Shown one piece after another: positions 1 to 7,439 of a stretch of DNA of 8,792 bases. The DNA is taken from NCBI GenBank assembly GCA_005885325.1, contig VAYX01000027.1, positions 1-8,792 of the forward strand, read 5' to 3'. The notes under the pieces were generated by a model. The model had not been told where the DNA came from. It saw nothing but the letters and a program-made list of their open reading frames with translations, and made no database searches. The position numbers and the translations under genes are program-made. The DNA is from Actinomycetota bacterium (lineage in GTDB: Bacteria; Actinomycetota; UBA4738; HRBIN12). How positions within the stretch are numbered: position 1 is the stretch's first letter; every line of letters starts with the position of its first letter.

Positions 1-1256
1 CCACGGGTCACCACCGAGCTCTGGGAGCGGGTGGGTGATCTCCGCCTGGTCTCCGGCGATGGGGACGGAGCGGCGCGCGCGTTCGAGGAAGCGATGCGGG
101 AGCATCCGGACCGCGACGACCCGAGCGTGGCAGTCCGCCTCCACCGGAAGATCGCGACGGCGTTCCTCGTGGAGCATCGGGCGGACGCGGTCGAACGCCA
201 CCTCGCTGCGGCCGAGGCCACGCCGGCGGGGGACGAAGCGGAACGGGGCCGGCTGCTGGCCCTGCGGGCCAAGCTCCTCTGCGAGCTGGGGTCTCCGGCC
301 GAAGCGCTCCACGCCGCCGAAGAGAGCTTGCTGCTCGCGGAACGTCACGGTGACGAGTCGGACATCCCGGCGGCCAACGAATCCCTGGCCATCGTGCACC
401 ACGTCCGAGGAGAGTGGCGGGCGGGACTCCACGCGGAGATCCTGCGGGTCGGTTCGAGGGCCGAGGGCGACGCTCGGCTCGCTCGCGTGCTCGACCTGCA
501 CCATTGCATCGGTCAGTACCACCTGTACGGCGACGACCTGTTCCAGGGCGTGGAGGAGTTCGCTCGCTCGACCCTCGACCTGGCGCAGACCCGAGGCGCG
601 AGACGAGCGGAGGCCTTCGCGTGGTGCCTCCTGGGCGAGTCGCTGTTGTTGCGCGGGCACTTCGACGAGGCCGCCGGATGCCTGGAGCGAAGCGGCGAGA
701 TCCACGCGGAGTTCGGGACACGGTCGGGAGCGCTGCCCTGGCAGCGCCTGGCCGAGCTCGAGGTCTATCGCGGCAACCCGGACGCCGCCGACGTCCACAT
801 TCGGCGGGGGATGACGATCGCCACGGTGTCCCCGATGGCGAGTCACCTGTGGGGCCGGCTGTACGCGACCGCCGCGCTGGCCGCTCTGGAGCGAGGCGAC
901 CATCGCGCCGCGGTCCGAGCCGTGCGATCGGCCGATGCCGCAGCGGCTCGGTACGGCGACTGCCCCACGTGCAGCGCGCTCCTGCACCCGTGGCGGCCGA
1001 GGCGGGGACGGCATCGGGGGACGCCGGGGGCGCGTCCGCCCACGCCGAGGCCGCGGCCAAGGTGGCGGCGTCCTTCCAGAGCTCGGCATGGTTGGCCATG
1101 TCGGAGGCCGCCCACGGCTGGGCGGCCCGGGCCGCCGGGGATGCCGAGATCGCGACGGAACGGTTCAGCTCGGCGGCGGCCCTGTTCGATCGGGGAGGCC
1201 AGCCCTACTGGGCTGGCCGGGTCCGGGACCTTGCGAGATCGAGCGCCCCGTCGTAG
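1..1256 (+). pseudogene. TPR-like helical-repeat protein, C-terminal part, frameshifted near 990
   Basis: The reading frame is open from base 1, so the true start lies upstream and the N-terminal part is missing. The product is a string of about eight helix-turn-helix repeats of 34-40 residues rich in Ala, Leu, Glu and Arg, with TPR-like features such as G-x-x-x-E-A. This resembles the C-terminal TPR half of large actinobacterial ATPases or regulators, but no ATPase or DNA-binding domain lies inside the window, so the function is unknown. Frame 1 encodes good repeat sequence as far as CPTCSALLHP (about 961-990) and then turns into Arg/Pro-rich nonsense. Frame 3 takes over at 991 with VAAEAG and continues as normal helical sequence to the TAG at 1254-1256. 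One missing G at 990/991 (ACCCGTGG instead of ACCCGGTGG) would explain the shift. It may be a real mutation or an assembly error. The repeat call is secure; the family is not. Confidence 0.72.
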
Positions 1257-1269
1257 CGCCCCGTCGTAG
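1244..1269 (+). repeat. Perfect 13-bp tandem duplication over a stop codon
   Basis: CGCCCCGTCGTAG occurs twice back to back, at 1244-1256 and 1257-1269. The TAG of the first copy ends the TPR gene in the restored frame; the TAG of the second copy ends the out-of-register frame 1. The second copy also supplies the left arm of the hairpin at 1259-1282. It looks like a replication-slippage duplication. Confidence 0.85.
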
Positions 1270-1282
1270 GGAACGACTGGGG
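1259..1282 (+). terminator. Hairpin after the TPR gene, U-poor terminator candidate
   Basis: CCCC-GTCGT pairs with ACGAC-(T)-GGGG around a 5-nt AGGGA loop, giving nine pairs with one bulged T, starting 2 nt after the stop codon. No T-run follows, so this would be a U-less terminator of the kind proposed for actinobacteria, or only an RNA-stabilising hairpin. The pairing is visible; the function is inferred from position. Confidence 0.45.
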
Positions 1283-1347
1283 AACGCCGCACCCGTACCG
1301 TGCCTCCGTCGGCCGGGGCGAACCGGTCGCGGAGGAAGGAGGACACG

Positions 1348-1620
1348 ATGGCCAGGTACATCGGTCTGCACACGATCCCCGGATTCACCCGGGAGATGCT
1401 CGCCGGGGCCACGCCGGCCCTGGAGAAGCAGGAGGAGGCGCGATTCCTCCGTGCGTACACCAGCTTCAAGGAGGGAAAGGTGGTGTGCGAGTGGGAGGCC
1501 CCGGCGAAGGCCACCGTGGCCAAGGCGTACGAGGATCTCGGTTTCCCGTACGACTCGATCCACGAGGTCGAGGCCATCTGTGACAACGGCGGTGGCGGGG
1601 TCGACACGCGCTGGGTCTGA
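1348..1620 (+). CDS. DUF4242 family small protein (SCO4226-like)
   Basis: A 90-residue cytoplasmic protein with no signal peptide. I chose ATG 1348 because GGAGGAAGGAGG (1331-1342) lies 5 nt upstream and because the family pattern starts right there: a first strand MARYIGLHTIPGF, then a helix, then FLRAYTS, then a strand KVVCEWEAP, and a final D-S-I-H-E-V-E strand. This ferredoxin-like layout fits DUF4242, whose Streptomyces member SCO4226 has been described as a nickel-binding protein. A longer reading from 1300 would add 16 basic residues that do not fit the family. The C-terminus ends in a Gly-rich tail (GGGGVDTRWV). The gene stands alone between two hairpins, so it is probably monocistronic. 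Metal binding is carried over from the family and is not shown here. Fairly sure of family, unsure of role. Confidence 0.8.
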   Translation: MARYIGLHTIPGFTREMLAGATPALEKQEEARFLRAYTSFKEGKVVCEWEAPAKATVAKAYEDLGFPYDSIHEVEAICDNGGGGVDTRWV

Positions 1621-1629
1621 GCCTTTTTC

Positions 1630-1661
1630 GGGAGCGGCTCCCGGCCACGGGAGCCGCTCCC
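1630..1661 (+). terminator. Perfect 13-bp stem-loop after the DUF4242 gene
   Basis: GGGAGCGGCTCCC (1630-1642) pairs perfectly with GGGAGCCGCTCCC (1649-1661) across a 6-nt loop, 9 nt after the stop codon. On the + strand no T-run follows; a TTTTT run lies before the left arm (1624-1628), so a minus-strand transcript would see A-rich sequence. Each arm is also a near-palindrome (GGGAGC-n-GCTCCC), so two small hairpins could form instead of one large one. A terminator is likely from position and strength. Confidence 0.75.
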
Positions 1662-1695
1662 ACCTCGAACCGGCCGGGGCTGCGAGGGGGCGTTG

Positions 1696-1708
1696 CTAGA
1701 ATCGGCCG
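1696..1708 (+). promoter_or_regulatory. -10 element for a leaderless prolyl isomerase mRNA
   Basis: CTAGAATC at 1696-1703 contains TAGAAT, a good match to the -10 consensus TANNNT, and ends 6 nt before the GTG at 1709. The expected transcription start therefore falls on or next to the start codon. There is no Shine-Dalgarno sequence, which fits a leaderless message. No clear -35 box is visible. The same octamer precedes enolase. Confidence 0.6.
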
Positions 1709-2713
1709 GTGATCCCCCGTCCCCTCCTTCGCCTCTCGTTCGTCGCGATCACGCTGAGCGTCCTGCTCGCGGCGTGCGGCGCCGTAGCGCCGCCCGCCGC
1801 GACCGTCGGCGACGACCGCATCACCGATGACCAACTGGCCCAGGACATCTCGGCGTTCCGGTTCCTGTCCGCGATCAACCAGGCCCCGTGCGGGCAGCCC
1901 ATCGGGGGCGAGACGGCGCAGTCCGCCTGCGCCCGATTCACCTTGACCACCCTGATCCAGGAGGACCTGGTGAAGGGGTACGCGAGTGACCACCACATCA
2001 CGGTGGACAAGGCGGAGGTGACGAAGTCGCTGACGGGCCTTCGGTCCGCGCTGGGCGACACCCTCGATCAGCAACTCGCCGCGGAGGACCTCACCCAGCG
2101 GGATCTCACCGAGATCGTCGGCCGGATCCTGCTGTTCAACGAGGTCGAGACGGCGGTGGCGACGTCCAGCGTGGACGACGCGCAGCTCCGCCAGCTCTAC
2201 CAGGAGCAGCGGCTCCAGTTCACCCAGATCCACGCGAAGCACATCCTGGTCGAGACGAAAGCGCAGGCCCTTCGCATAGAGCAGCAGGTGACCGCGCAGA
2301 ACTTCGGCCGGCTGGCCGAGCAGAACTCGATCGACACGGGATCCGCGCCGAACGGGGGCGACCTCGGGACCCTCCAGGCGTCCGGGCTCAACGCCACGTT
2401 CGTCCAGGCGGCTCTGGCGCTCAAGCCGGGCCAGATCAGCGAACCGATCCATACCGAGTTCGGGTGGCACATCATCCAGCTGGTGAGCGTCGACGTGCAG
2501 CCATTCGACCAGGTGCGGGACCGATTGGCCGGGCCGCTCCGGGCGAAGGCGTTCACCGACTGGCTGCAGGAGCAGCTCGGCAGCCGTGACATCACCGTGA
2601 ACCCGAAGTACGGGCGGTTCGACCCTTCGACGGGGAACGTCGAGCCGATCAGGAGCACCGCCACGGGGTCGCCGACGCCGTCGAGCTCACCGACGGCCGC
2701 CGCCTCGCCGTGA
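1709..2713 (+). CDS. SurA/PrsA-like parvulin peptidyl-prolyl isomerase, lipoprotein
   Basis: A 334-residue exported folding catalyst that would isomerise Xaa-Pro bonds in proteins outside the membrane. Residues 1-22 form a lipoprotein signal (positive MIPRPLLR, hydrophobic core) ending in the lipobox L20-A-A-C23, so the mature protein should be anchored through Cys23. Residues 31-165 are a SurA_N-like helical chaperone region with two cysteines (C61, C74) that could pair. The parvulin (PpiC) domain spans about 173-262, with IHAKHILV, a GGDLG turn at 217-221 and the closing F-G-W-H-I-I-Q-L. The last 25 residues are a Ser/Thr/Pro-rich tail. GTG 1709 is chosen because the signal peptide begins there and the -10 element sits just upstream. 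Its stop TGA overlaps the mazG start as GTGA, so the two are probably co-translated. The family is clear; the exact subtype (SurA, PrsA or PpiC) is not. Confidence 0.88.
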   Translation: MIPRPLLRLSFVAITLSVLLAACGAVAPPAATVGDDRITDDQLAQDISAFRFLSAINQAPCGQPIGGETAQSACARFTLTTLIQEDLVKGYASDHHITVDKAEVTKSLTGLRSALGDTLDQQLAAEDLTQRDLTEIVGRILLFNEVETAVATSSVDDAQLRQLYQEQRLQFTQIHAKHILVETKAQALRIEQQVTAQNFGRLAEQNSIDTGSAPNGGDLGTLQASGLNATFVQAALALKPGQISEPIHTEFGWHIIQLVSVDVQPFDQVRDRLAGPLRAKAFTDWLQEQLGSRDITVNPKYGRFDPSTGNVEPIRSTATGSPTPSSSPTAAASP

Positions 2714-3522
2714 CCGGCCGGCCCAGCCGCGATCCGCTATCCGCGGTTCCCGAGGGCCCCGTCCCGTCGAGCCGGCAGGGCGAGCGGCTGCTCGACCTGG
2801 TCCGGGTCATGGCCCGGCTCCGGGGCCCGGGCGGATGCCCCTGGGACCACGAACAGAGCCACCGCACGTTGGCCCGACACCTGTTGGAGGAGACCCACGA
2901 GGTGCTGGACGCGATCGATGCCGGCGACCCGGACCGGCTTCGCGACGAGCTCGGGGACGTGCTCCTCCAGGTGGTGTTCCACGCGCAGATGGCGGCCGAG
3001 GAGGGGACGTTCGACGTGGATGACGTGGCGCAGGGCATCGTGGAGAAGCTGATCCGGCGCCATCCGCACGTCTTCGGTGAGGTGCAAGTGTCCGGCGCCG
3101 ACGAGGTCCTGGTGAACTGGGAGCAGATCAAGGCGGAGGAGACGGGGGAGCGTCCCGTCGAGGACGACATCCCACCCACGCTTCCCGCTCTGGCCAGGGC
3201 ATCGAAGGTGCAACGGCGCGCCGCCGGTTGGGGCTTCGACTGGCGGACCACCGACGGAGCGATGGGGAAGCTGCGCGAGGAGGTCGAGGAGCTGGCCGCC
3301 GCCGGGACCCCGGAGGAAGCGGAGGAGGAACTGGGCGACGTGCTGTTCGCCGCGGCGGCCGTGGCCCGCAGGTTGGGAGTGGACCCCGAGAGCGCGCTCC
3401 GACGCACCACGACGAAGTTCGCCGATCGGTACGAACGGCTCCTGGCCCGGGCCCGCCGGGAAGGCGTGGACTTGGCCGCGCTGGACGAGGAGGAGCTCCT
3501 GGCCTACTACCGACAGGGCTGA
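2710..3522 (+). CDS. mazG: MazG nucleoside triphosphate pyrophosphohydrolase
   Basis: A 270-residue cytoplasmic enzyme that hydrolyses (d)NTPs to the monophosphate and pyrophosphate, cleaning the nucleotide pool; in several bacteria it also affects (p)ppGpp. Two MazG domains are visible. Domain 1 has the signature L-R-G-P-G-G-C-P-W-D, then the metal-binding E60-E61-x-x-E64 and E80-x-x-D83, followed by HPHVFGE. Domain 2 follows the A-G-W-G-F-D-W motif, with E190-E191-x-x-E194 and E207-x-x-D210. All acidic metal ligands are present in both. Length and layout match full-size bacterial MazG. GTG 2710 overlaps the TGA of the prolyl isomerase gene, indicating translational coupling; a variable tail of about 20 residues precedes the conserved part, so a slightly later start cannot be excluded. 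A hairpin follows at 3548-3567. Confidence 0.95.
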   Translation: MTGRPSRDPLSAVPEGPVPSSRQGERLLDLVRVMARLRGPGGCPWDHEQSHRTLARHLLEETHEVLDAIDAGDPDRLRDELGDVLLQVVFHAQMAAEEGTFDVDDVAQGIVEKLIRRHPHVFGEVQVSGADEVLVNWEQIKAEETGERPVEDDIPPTLPALARASKVQRRAAGWGFDWRTTDGAMGKLREEVEELAAAGTPEEAEEELGDVLFAAAAVARRLGVDPESALRRTTTKFADRYERLLARARREGVDLAALDEEELLAYYRQG

Positions 3523-3547
3523 GCGCGAACGTCCCCCGAGTGGTGGA

Positions 3548-3567
3548 CCGGCGGCATCGGCCGCCGG
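3548..3567 (+). terminator. Hairpin after mazG
   Basis: CCGGCGGC (3548-3555) and GCCGCCGG (3560-3567) form a perfect 8-bp GC stem with an ATCG tetraloop, 25 nt after the mazG stop. No T-run follows. Position and strength suggest the end of the prolyl isomerase-mazG transcript, though GC-rich sequence makes such stems fairly common. Confidence 0.5.
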
Positions 3568-3635
3568 GGCGGAGCGAAATCGTTCGGCGGGGGACTCGTC
3601 CCGCGGCGGCCTACTTGCCGATAACCCTCGTGGAT

Positions 3636-3660
3636 GGCCCGAGCGTGACGGATTCGGGCC
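3636..3660 (+). promoter_or_regulatory. 7-bp inverted repeat upstream of the diguanylate cyclase gene
   Basis: GGCCCGA (3636-3642) and TCGGGCC (3654-3660) are perfect inverted copies separated by 11 nt, centred about 46 nt before the GTG at 3694. It could be a dimeric repressor or activator site, or a leader hairpin. No regulator can be named, and no convincing -35/-10 pair was found in the 171-bp gap. Confidence 0.35.
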
Positions 3661-3693
3661 ACTCGCGGAGACGAGGACGAGCAAGGGGACGCG

Positions 3694-4740
3694 GTGACGA
3701 CCACGCAGGCCAGCCCCACCACGCAGCGGCGCACCGACCCCCTCAGCCGGGAGTCCCTGTTCCGCCAGGTCGGATGCCTGGTGGGCGCGGTCCTGCTGGG
3801 GTTCATGTCGATGGCCACCCGGCAGGTCTCGCCGGGAAGGACCGGTGGCCTCCTCCAGGCCTCGACGCTCGCAGCGCTCACCGTTGCGGCCATCATCCTG
3901 GTCCCCTGGGACCGGCTCCCCTCGGTCGTGCACCGGGCGTTGCCGTTCGTCTACCTGGTGGTCGCCGTCCTGGCTCGGCAGGCGACCGGGGGAGCGGACT
4001 CGACCTTCGCGCAGCTCGCGCTCCTTCCCGTGCTGTGGGTTGCGGTGTATGGAACGGTCCTCGAGCTCGGCGTGACGGTGGCCGGCGCGGCGGCCGCACT
4101 GGCCATCCCCCTGTTCTCCCAGGGCTCGACGGACCAGGATTGGGTGCGGGCCATCGCCATGGTCTCGATCGGCGGCTCGATCGGCTTCGTCCTCAACCGG
4201 TTCTTCACTCAGCTGCGGAGCCAGACCAGCCGGCTCCGGCTGCTGGCCGGAACGGACCCCCTCACCGGAGCGGCGAACCGGCGGGCGTGGGACGAGGAGC
4301 TGTCGCGCGCGTTGACGTGGGCCCAGCAAGAGGGCATGCCCGTCACCGTCGCGGTCATGGACCTCGACGACTTCAAGGGATACAACGACCGCAACGGCCA
4401 CCAGGCCGGCGACCTCCTCCTGAAGGAGGCCGCGGCGGCCTGGCAGGCCATCCTCCGCGTGAGCGACGTGCTCGGGCGGATGGGTGGCGATGAGTTCGCC
4501 GTGCTCCTGCCGGGATGCACCCTCGAGATGGGCGCGGCCATCTCCCAGCGCCTGCGTGCGGCCGTCCCCTCCGCTCGCTGTTCGATCGGCGTGGCCGAAT
4601 GGGATCGCCTCACCGGCGCGGAGCAATTCCTGGCTCGGGCCGACGCCGCGCTGTACGAGGCGAAGCAGCAGGGGCGGGGACGGGTGGTCGTCCTTCCCGA
4701 ATCCTCCAGCCACGCTTCGGGCTCCGACCCCGCGGCGTAG
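3694..4740 (+). CDS. Membrane-bound GGDEF diguanylate cyclase
   Basis: A 348-residue inner-membrane enzyme predicted to make cyclic di-GMP from two GTP. About six hydrophobic helices cover residues 26-170 (near 26-40, 53-70, 82-95, 105-120, 123-141 and 153-169), forming a sensor of no family I recognise. A short signalling helix (171-185) leads into the GGDEF domain, which opens with D-P-L-T-G-A-A-N-R-R. The metal-binding D223 lies in MDLDDFKGYND, the signature is the canonical G264-G-D-E-F268, and the inhibitory I-site R255-x-x-D258 sits exactly five residues before it, so product feedback is expected. No EAL, HD-GYP or PAS domain follows. GTG 3694 has AAGGGG 5 nt upstream. It lies between mazG and eno with gaps of 171 and 84 bp, so it is probably its own transcription unit. 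The enzyme call is firm; the signal sensed is unknown. Confidence 0.93.
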   Translation: MTTTQASPTTQRRTDPLSRESLFRQVGCLVGAVLLGFMSMATRQVSPGRTGGLLQASTLAALTVAAIILVPWDRLPSVVHRALPFVYLVVAVLARQATGGADSTFAQLALLPVLWVAVYGTVLELGVTVAGAAAALAIPLFSQGSTDQDWVRAIAMVSIGGSIGFVLNRFFTQLRSQTSRLRLLAGTDPLTGAANRRAWDEELSRALTWAQQEGMPVTVAVMDLDDFKGYNDRNGHQAGDLLLKEAAAAWQAILRVSDVLGRMGGDEFAVLLPGCTLEMGAAISQRLRAAVPSARCSIGVAEWDRLTGAEQFLARADAALYEAKQQGRGRVVVLPESSSHASGSDPAA

Positions 4741-4807
4741 CTTCAGCTGCCGAAGGGCGAGCCGGGACTTCACCGCTCGAATTGGCCGCTTCGCCGTCAC
4801 GGCCGCT

Positions 4808-4824
4808 CTAGAATCTTCCCCCCG
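4808..4824 (+). promoter_or_regulatory. -10 element for eno with a near-leaderless start
   Basis: CTAGAATC (4808-4815) repeats the octamer found before the prolyl isomerase gene. TAGAAT ends 10 nt before the ATG at 4825, predicting a leader of only about 3-5 nt. No Shine-Dalgarno sequence is present in the intervening C-rich stretch. A weak TTGGCC at 4782-4787 is too far upstream (21 nt) for a good -35. Confidence 0.6.
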
Positions 4825-6101
<1,277 letters not shown>

Positions 6102-6105
<4 letters not shown>

Positions 6106-6431
6106 CGGTCCGAGCCGCGACCGCGGACCGTTCCCGGCCTCGCCTCACCGGCCGGGCCGGGTTCCTCCTCATCGTGCTGACCTTCCTCGCGGTGTTCACC
6201 GCGGCCCCATCACGGATGTACCTGTCCGAACGCGGTCACATCGCGGAACTCCAGCGCAAGACCCAGGGTCTCGAACGGGCCAACGCCGCGCTCCAGGCGG
6301 ATATCGTCCGGCTCCACGACCCGGCCGAGAAGGAGCGCCTGGCCCGCGAGTGCTTGGGGATGGTGCACGAGGGCGAGATCGCCTTCGTGACCGGGTCTCG
6401 TACCGGCAACACCGAACCCGCTCCCTGCTGA
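6102..6431 (+). CDS. Septum formation initiator, FtsB/DivIC family
   Basis: A 109-residue bitopic divisome protein that would join the FtsQ-FtsL-FtsB type complex at the septum. It has a short basic cytoplasmic tail (1-18), one transmembrane helix (about 19-35, L-L-I-V-L-T-F-L-A-V-F), a coiled coil (about 42-72, H-I-A-E-L-Q to D-I-V-R-L), and then the family signature D73-P-x-x-x-E-x-x-A-R-E-x-L-G-M-V88 and G-E-I-A-F-V. ATG 6102 overlaps the eno stop as ATGA, the arrangement seen for this gene pair in many actinobacteria. Earlier codons in the same frame would lie inside eno and read as shadow sequence. The short C-terminal tail ends in a single Cys, which is unusual but not conserved as far as I know. 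FtsB and DivIC cannot be told apart from sequence alone. Confidence 0.92.
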
Positions 6432-6445
6432 TCCGGCGAACATGG

Positions 6446-6523
6446 CTACCGCCACCACTCGGGGGAACCCTTGAAGTCCGAACCGCCGATCACCAGCGTC
6501 AGTCTGCTGCCGCACTCGTACAC
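6446..6523 (-). pseudogene. Minus-strand coding-like fragment ending in EWWR
   Basis: From GTG 6523 to the TAG at 6448-6446 the minus strand encodes 25 residues: YECGSRLTLVIGGSD, then FKGSPEWWR and stop. About 23 of 26 codons end in G or C, as in real genes here. Further upstream in this frame the bias vanishes and residues look random, and no ribosome binding site is seen. It looks like the C-terminal remnant of a lost gene, or a very small gene. I do not recognise the family. The antisense frame is also moderately GC3-rich, so chance is possible. Confidence 0.3.
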
Positions 6524-6574
6524 CTCTGGATGACTTGCTAAGCAGTCTCGCGGTGCCTGGACTGGGATGATTGG

Positions 6575-6604
6575 TTGACGTCCACAGCGGCGCCCCTCTA
6601 TGCG
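6575..6604 (+). promoter_or_regulatory. Sigma70-like promoter candidate in the insert
   Basis: TTGACG (6575-6580) and TATGCG (6599-6604) are separated by 18 nt. The -35 matches well and the -10 only moderately. It points toward the secreted-protein gene and would give a leader of about 280 nt containing the hairpin series. Confidence 0.35.
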
Positions 6605-6717
6605 GAAGCGTCGAATGTGATGAACGACGCAATGCAGAGGCACAAGGGAATGGCTTCCGCTTAGCTGGGCTCCATTCGGGCTCAGGTTCGTTCCTGCCAG
6701 GCACCGATTGATCGGCT

Positions 6718-6820
6718 CCTGGCGTCAGGCCCCCACGTCGGCGTGGTCGGCGAAGCCGAGAGGTTCCGCAATCTCCTCGCGTTCTCGTTCGTAGACCCCA
6801 CACGGGGTGTCGTGGCGACA
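6718..6820 (+). promoter_or_regulatory. Series of small hairpins upstream of the secreted-protein gene
   Basis: At least five small stem-loops lie in about 100 nt: CCTG-GCGT-CAGG (6718-6729), CCACG-TCGG-CGTGG (6733-6746), TCGGC-GAA-GCCGA (6747-6759), ACCCC-ACAC-GGGGT (6795-6808) and TGTCG-TGG-CGACA (6808-6820). An AGGAGGT follows at 6826-6832 without a start codon at usable distance; the true ribosome site is 52 nt further on. It could be a structured 5' leader. No known riboswitch class was recognised. Confidence 0.35.
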
Positions 6821-6890
6821 TCGAGAGGAGGTAAGGACGAGTCGGTTCGGTCCGTTCGATGATCGCAGGTTCCAAGCAGGAGGTGACGTC

Positions 6891-7319
6891 ATGCTTCGAC
6901 GGGTTCTGTCCGCGGCGCTGGGAGCCGCCTTGCTGGCCTCGATGGGTGGTGTGGCACACGCCGCCAGCACCAACGGCTCAGGCGGGAACATGCCCGCCTA
7001 CTACGATGGGAAGCTGTTCACGATCAACTTCAAGCTGCTGACGCCCGATCTTCACAACAACCCCTCCTTCAACATCATCTACCAGTGCGACGCGTGCGAG
7101 GCTTCGGGCTTGAACTTCGTCTCGGTCCTAGACGCGATCCAAGGTGATGGGTTCAACCCGATCTGGGAGGAGGTCCAGATCAACTTCAACCCGGGTTTCC
7201 AGCCCGTGCAACTCACCTCGGATACCGACGTCCTCGCCGCCGCAACGAGTGGGGAGATCACCCTCACCGACACCGAGGAGTTCTACCGCTGCTCGGTCGT
7301 TGGTCCCGGTCCCAAGTAA
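6891..7319 (+). CDS. Secreted protein of unknown family with three cysteines
   Basis: A 142-residue protein of no family I can name. Residues 1-24 are a clear Sec signal peptide (MLRR, then an Ala/Leu-rich core, cleavage after A-H-A24). The mature part, about 118 residues, is unusually rich in Asn, Phe, Ile and Asp for this genome. It carries C66-x-x-C69 in YQCDACEASG and a third Cys, C134, in FYRCSVVG near the end; export suggests a disulfide or a metal site. Alternating hydrophobic stretches (LFTINFKLL, FVSVLDAIQGDGFNPIW, EVQINFNPGF) suggest a small beta-rich domain. ATG 6891 is set by the signal peptide and by AGGAGGTGA (6878-6886), an almost perfect Shine-Dalgarno sequence 7 nt upstream. 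A longer frame from GTG 6807 would bury the signal peptide. It sits alone in the insert between ftsB and the S1 gene and looks acquired. Coding is near certain; function is unknown. Confidence 0.85.
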   Translation: MLRRVLSAALGAALLASMGGVAHAASTNGSGGNMPAYYDGKLFTINFKLLTPDLHNNPSFNIIYQCDACEASGLNFVSVLDAIQGDGFNPIWEEVQINFNPGFQPVQLTSDTDVLAAATSGEITLTDTEEFYRCSVVGPGPK

Positions 7320-7336
7320 CTGATCACGACGGGTGA

Positions 7337-7374
7337 AGTGGCCGGGCGGCATTGCCTGCGCCACTCGGCCTTTA
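7337..7374 (+). terminator. Weak hairpin after the secreted-protein gene
   Basis: AGTGGC (7337-7342) pairs with GCCACT (7360-7365), starting 17 nt after the stop, and CGGCCTTTAC follows with a short T3. GGCCG and CGGCC offer an alternative pairing. The stem is short and the loop long, so this is a tentative terminator. Confidence 0.35.
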
Positions 7375-7439
7375 CTCCAGTTGGGGGGCTCTGGTGTTCC
7401 CCGATCCGGCGACCGCTTCCTCGCAGCAGGAACGCTAAG

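Larger units (their letters stand above)
6432..6890. other. Non-coding stretch after ftsB, start of the accessory insert
   Basis: There is no convincing intact gene in these 459 bases. Base composition is more AT-rich and reading frames break often. It holds a short minus-strand coding-like fragment (6446-6523), a promoter-like pair (6575-6604), a 10-bp inverted repeat CGGTGCCTGG/CCAGGCACCG (6551-6560 and 6697-6706), and a series of small hairpins (6718-6820). A weak plus-strand frame at 6542-6664 contains LYAEASNVMNDAMQRHKG, with no ribosome binding site. Confidence 0.6.

Noticed and set aside
8..1099. A 363-residue minus-strand frame opposite the TPR gene
   Set aside because: It is Arg/Pro-rich low-complexity shadow sequence; the plus strand shows clear helical repeats.
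1300..1347. Earlier start of the DUF4242 protein
   Set aside because: The added residues read through the strong ribosome site and do not fit the family N-terminus.
3568..3693. A c-di-GMP riboswitch before the diguanylate cyclase gene
   Set aside because: I could not find the conserved core of the GEMM class or a matching fold; only short GC-rich stems are present.
6670..6780. T-arm-like stretches (CAGGTTCGTTCCTG, AGGTTCCGCAATCTCC) suggesting a tRNA
   Set aside because: The conserved TTCRA loop is not met and no acceptor, D or anticodon arms can be paired around them.
6807..6890. N-terminal extension of the secreted protein from GTG 6807
   Set aside because: It would place 28 charged residues before an ideal signal peptide, and the best ribosome site is directly before ATG 6891.
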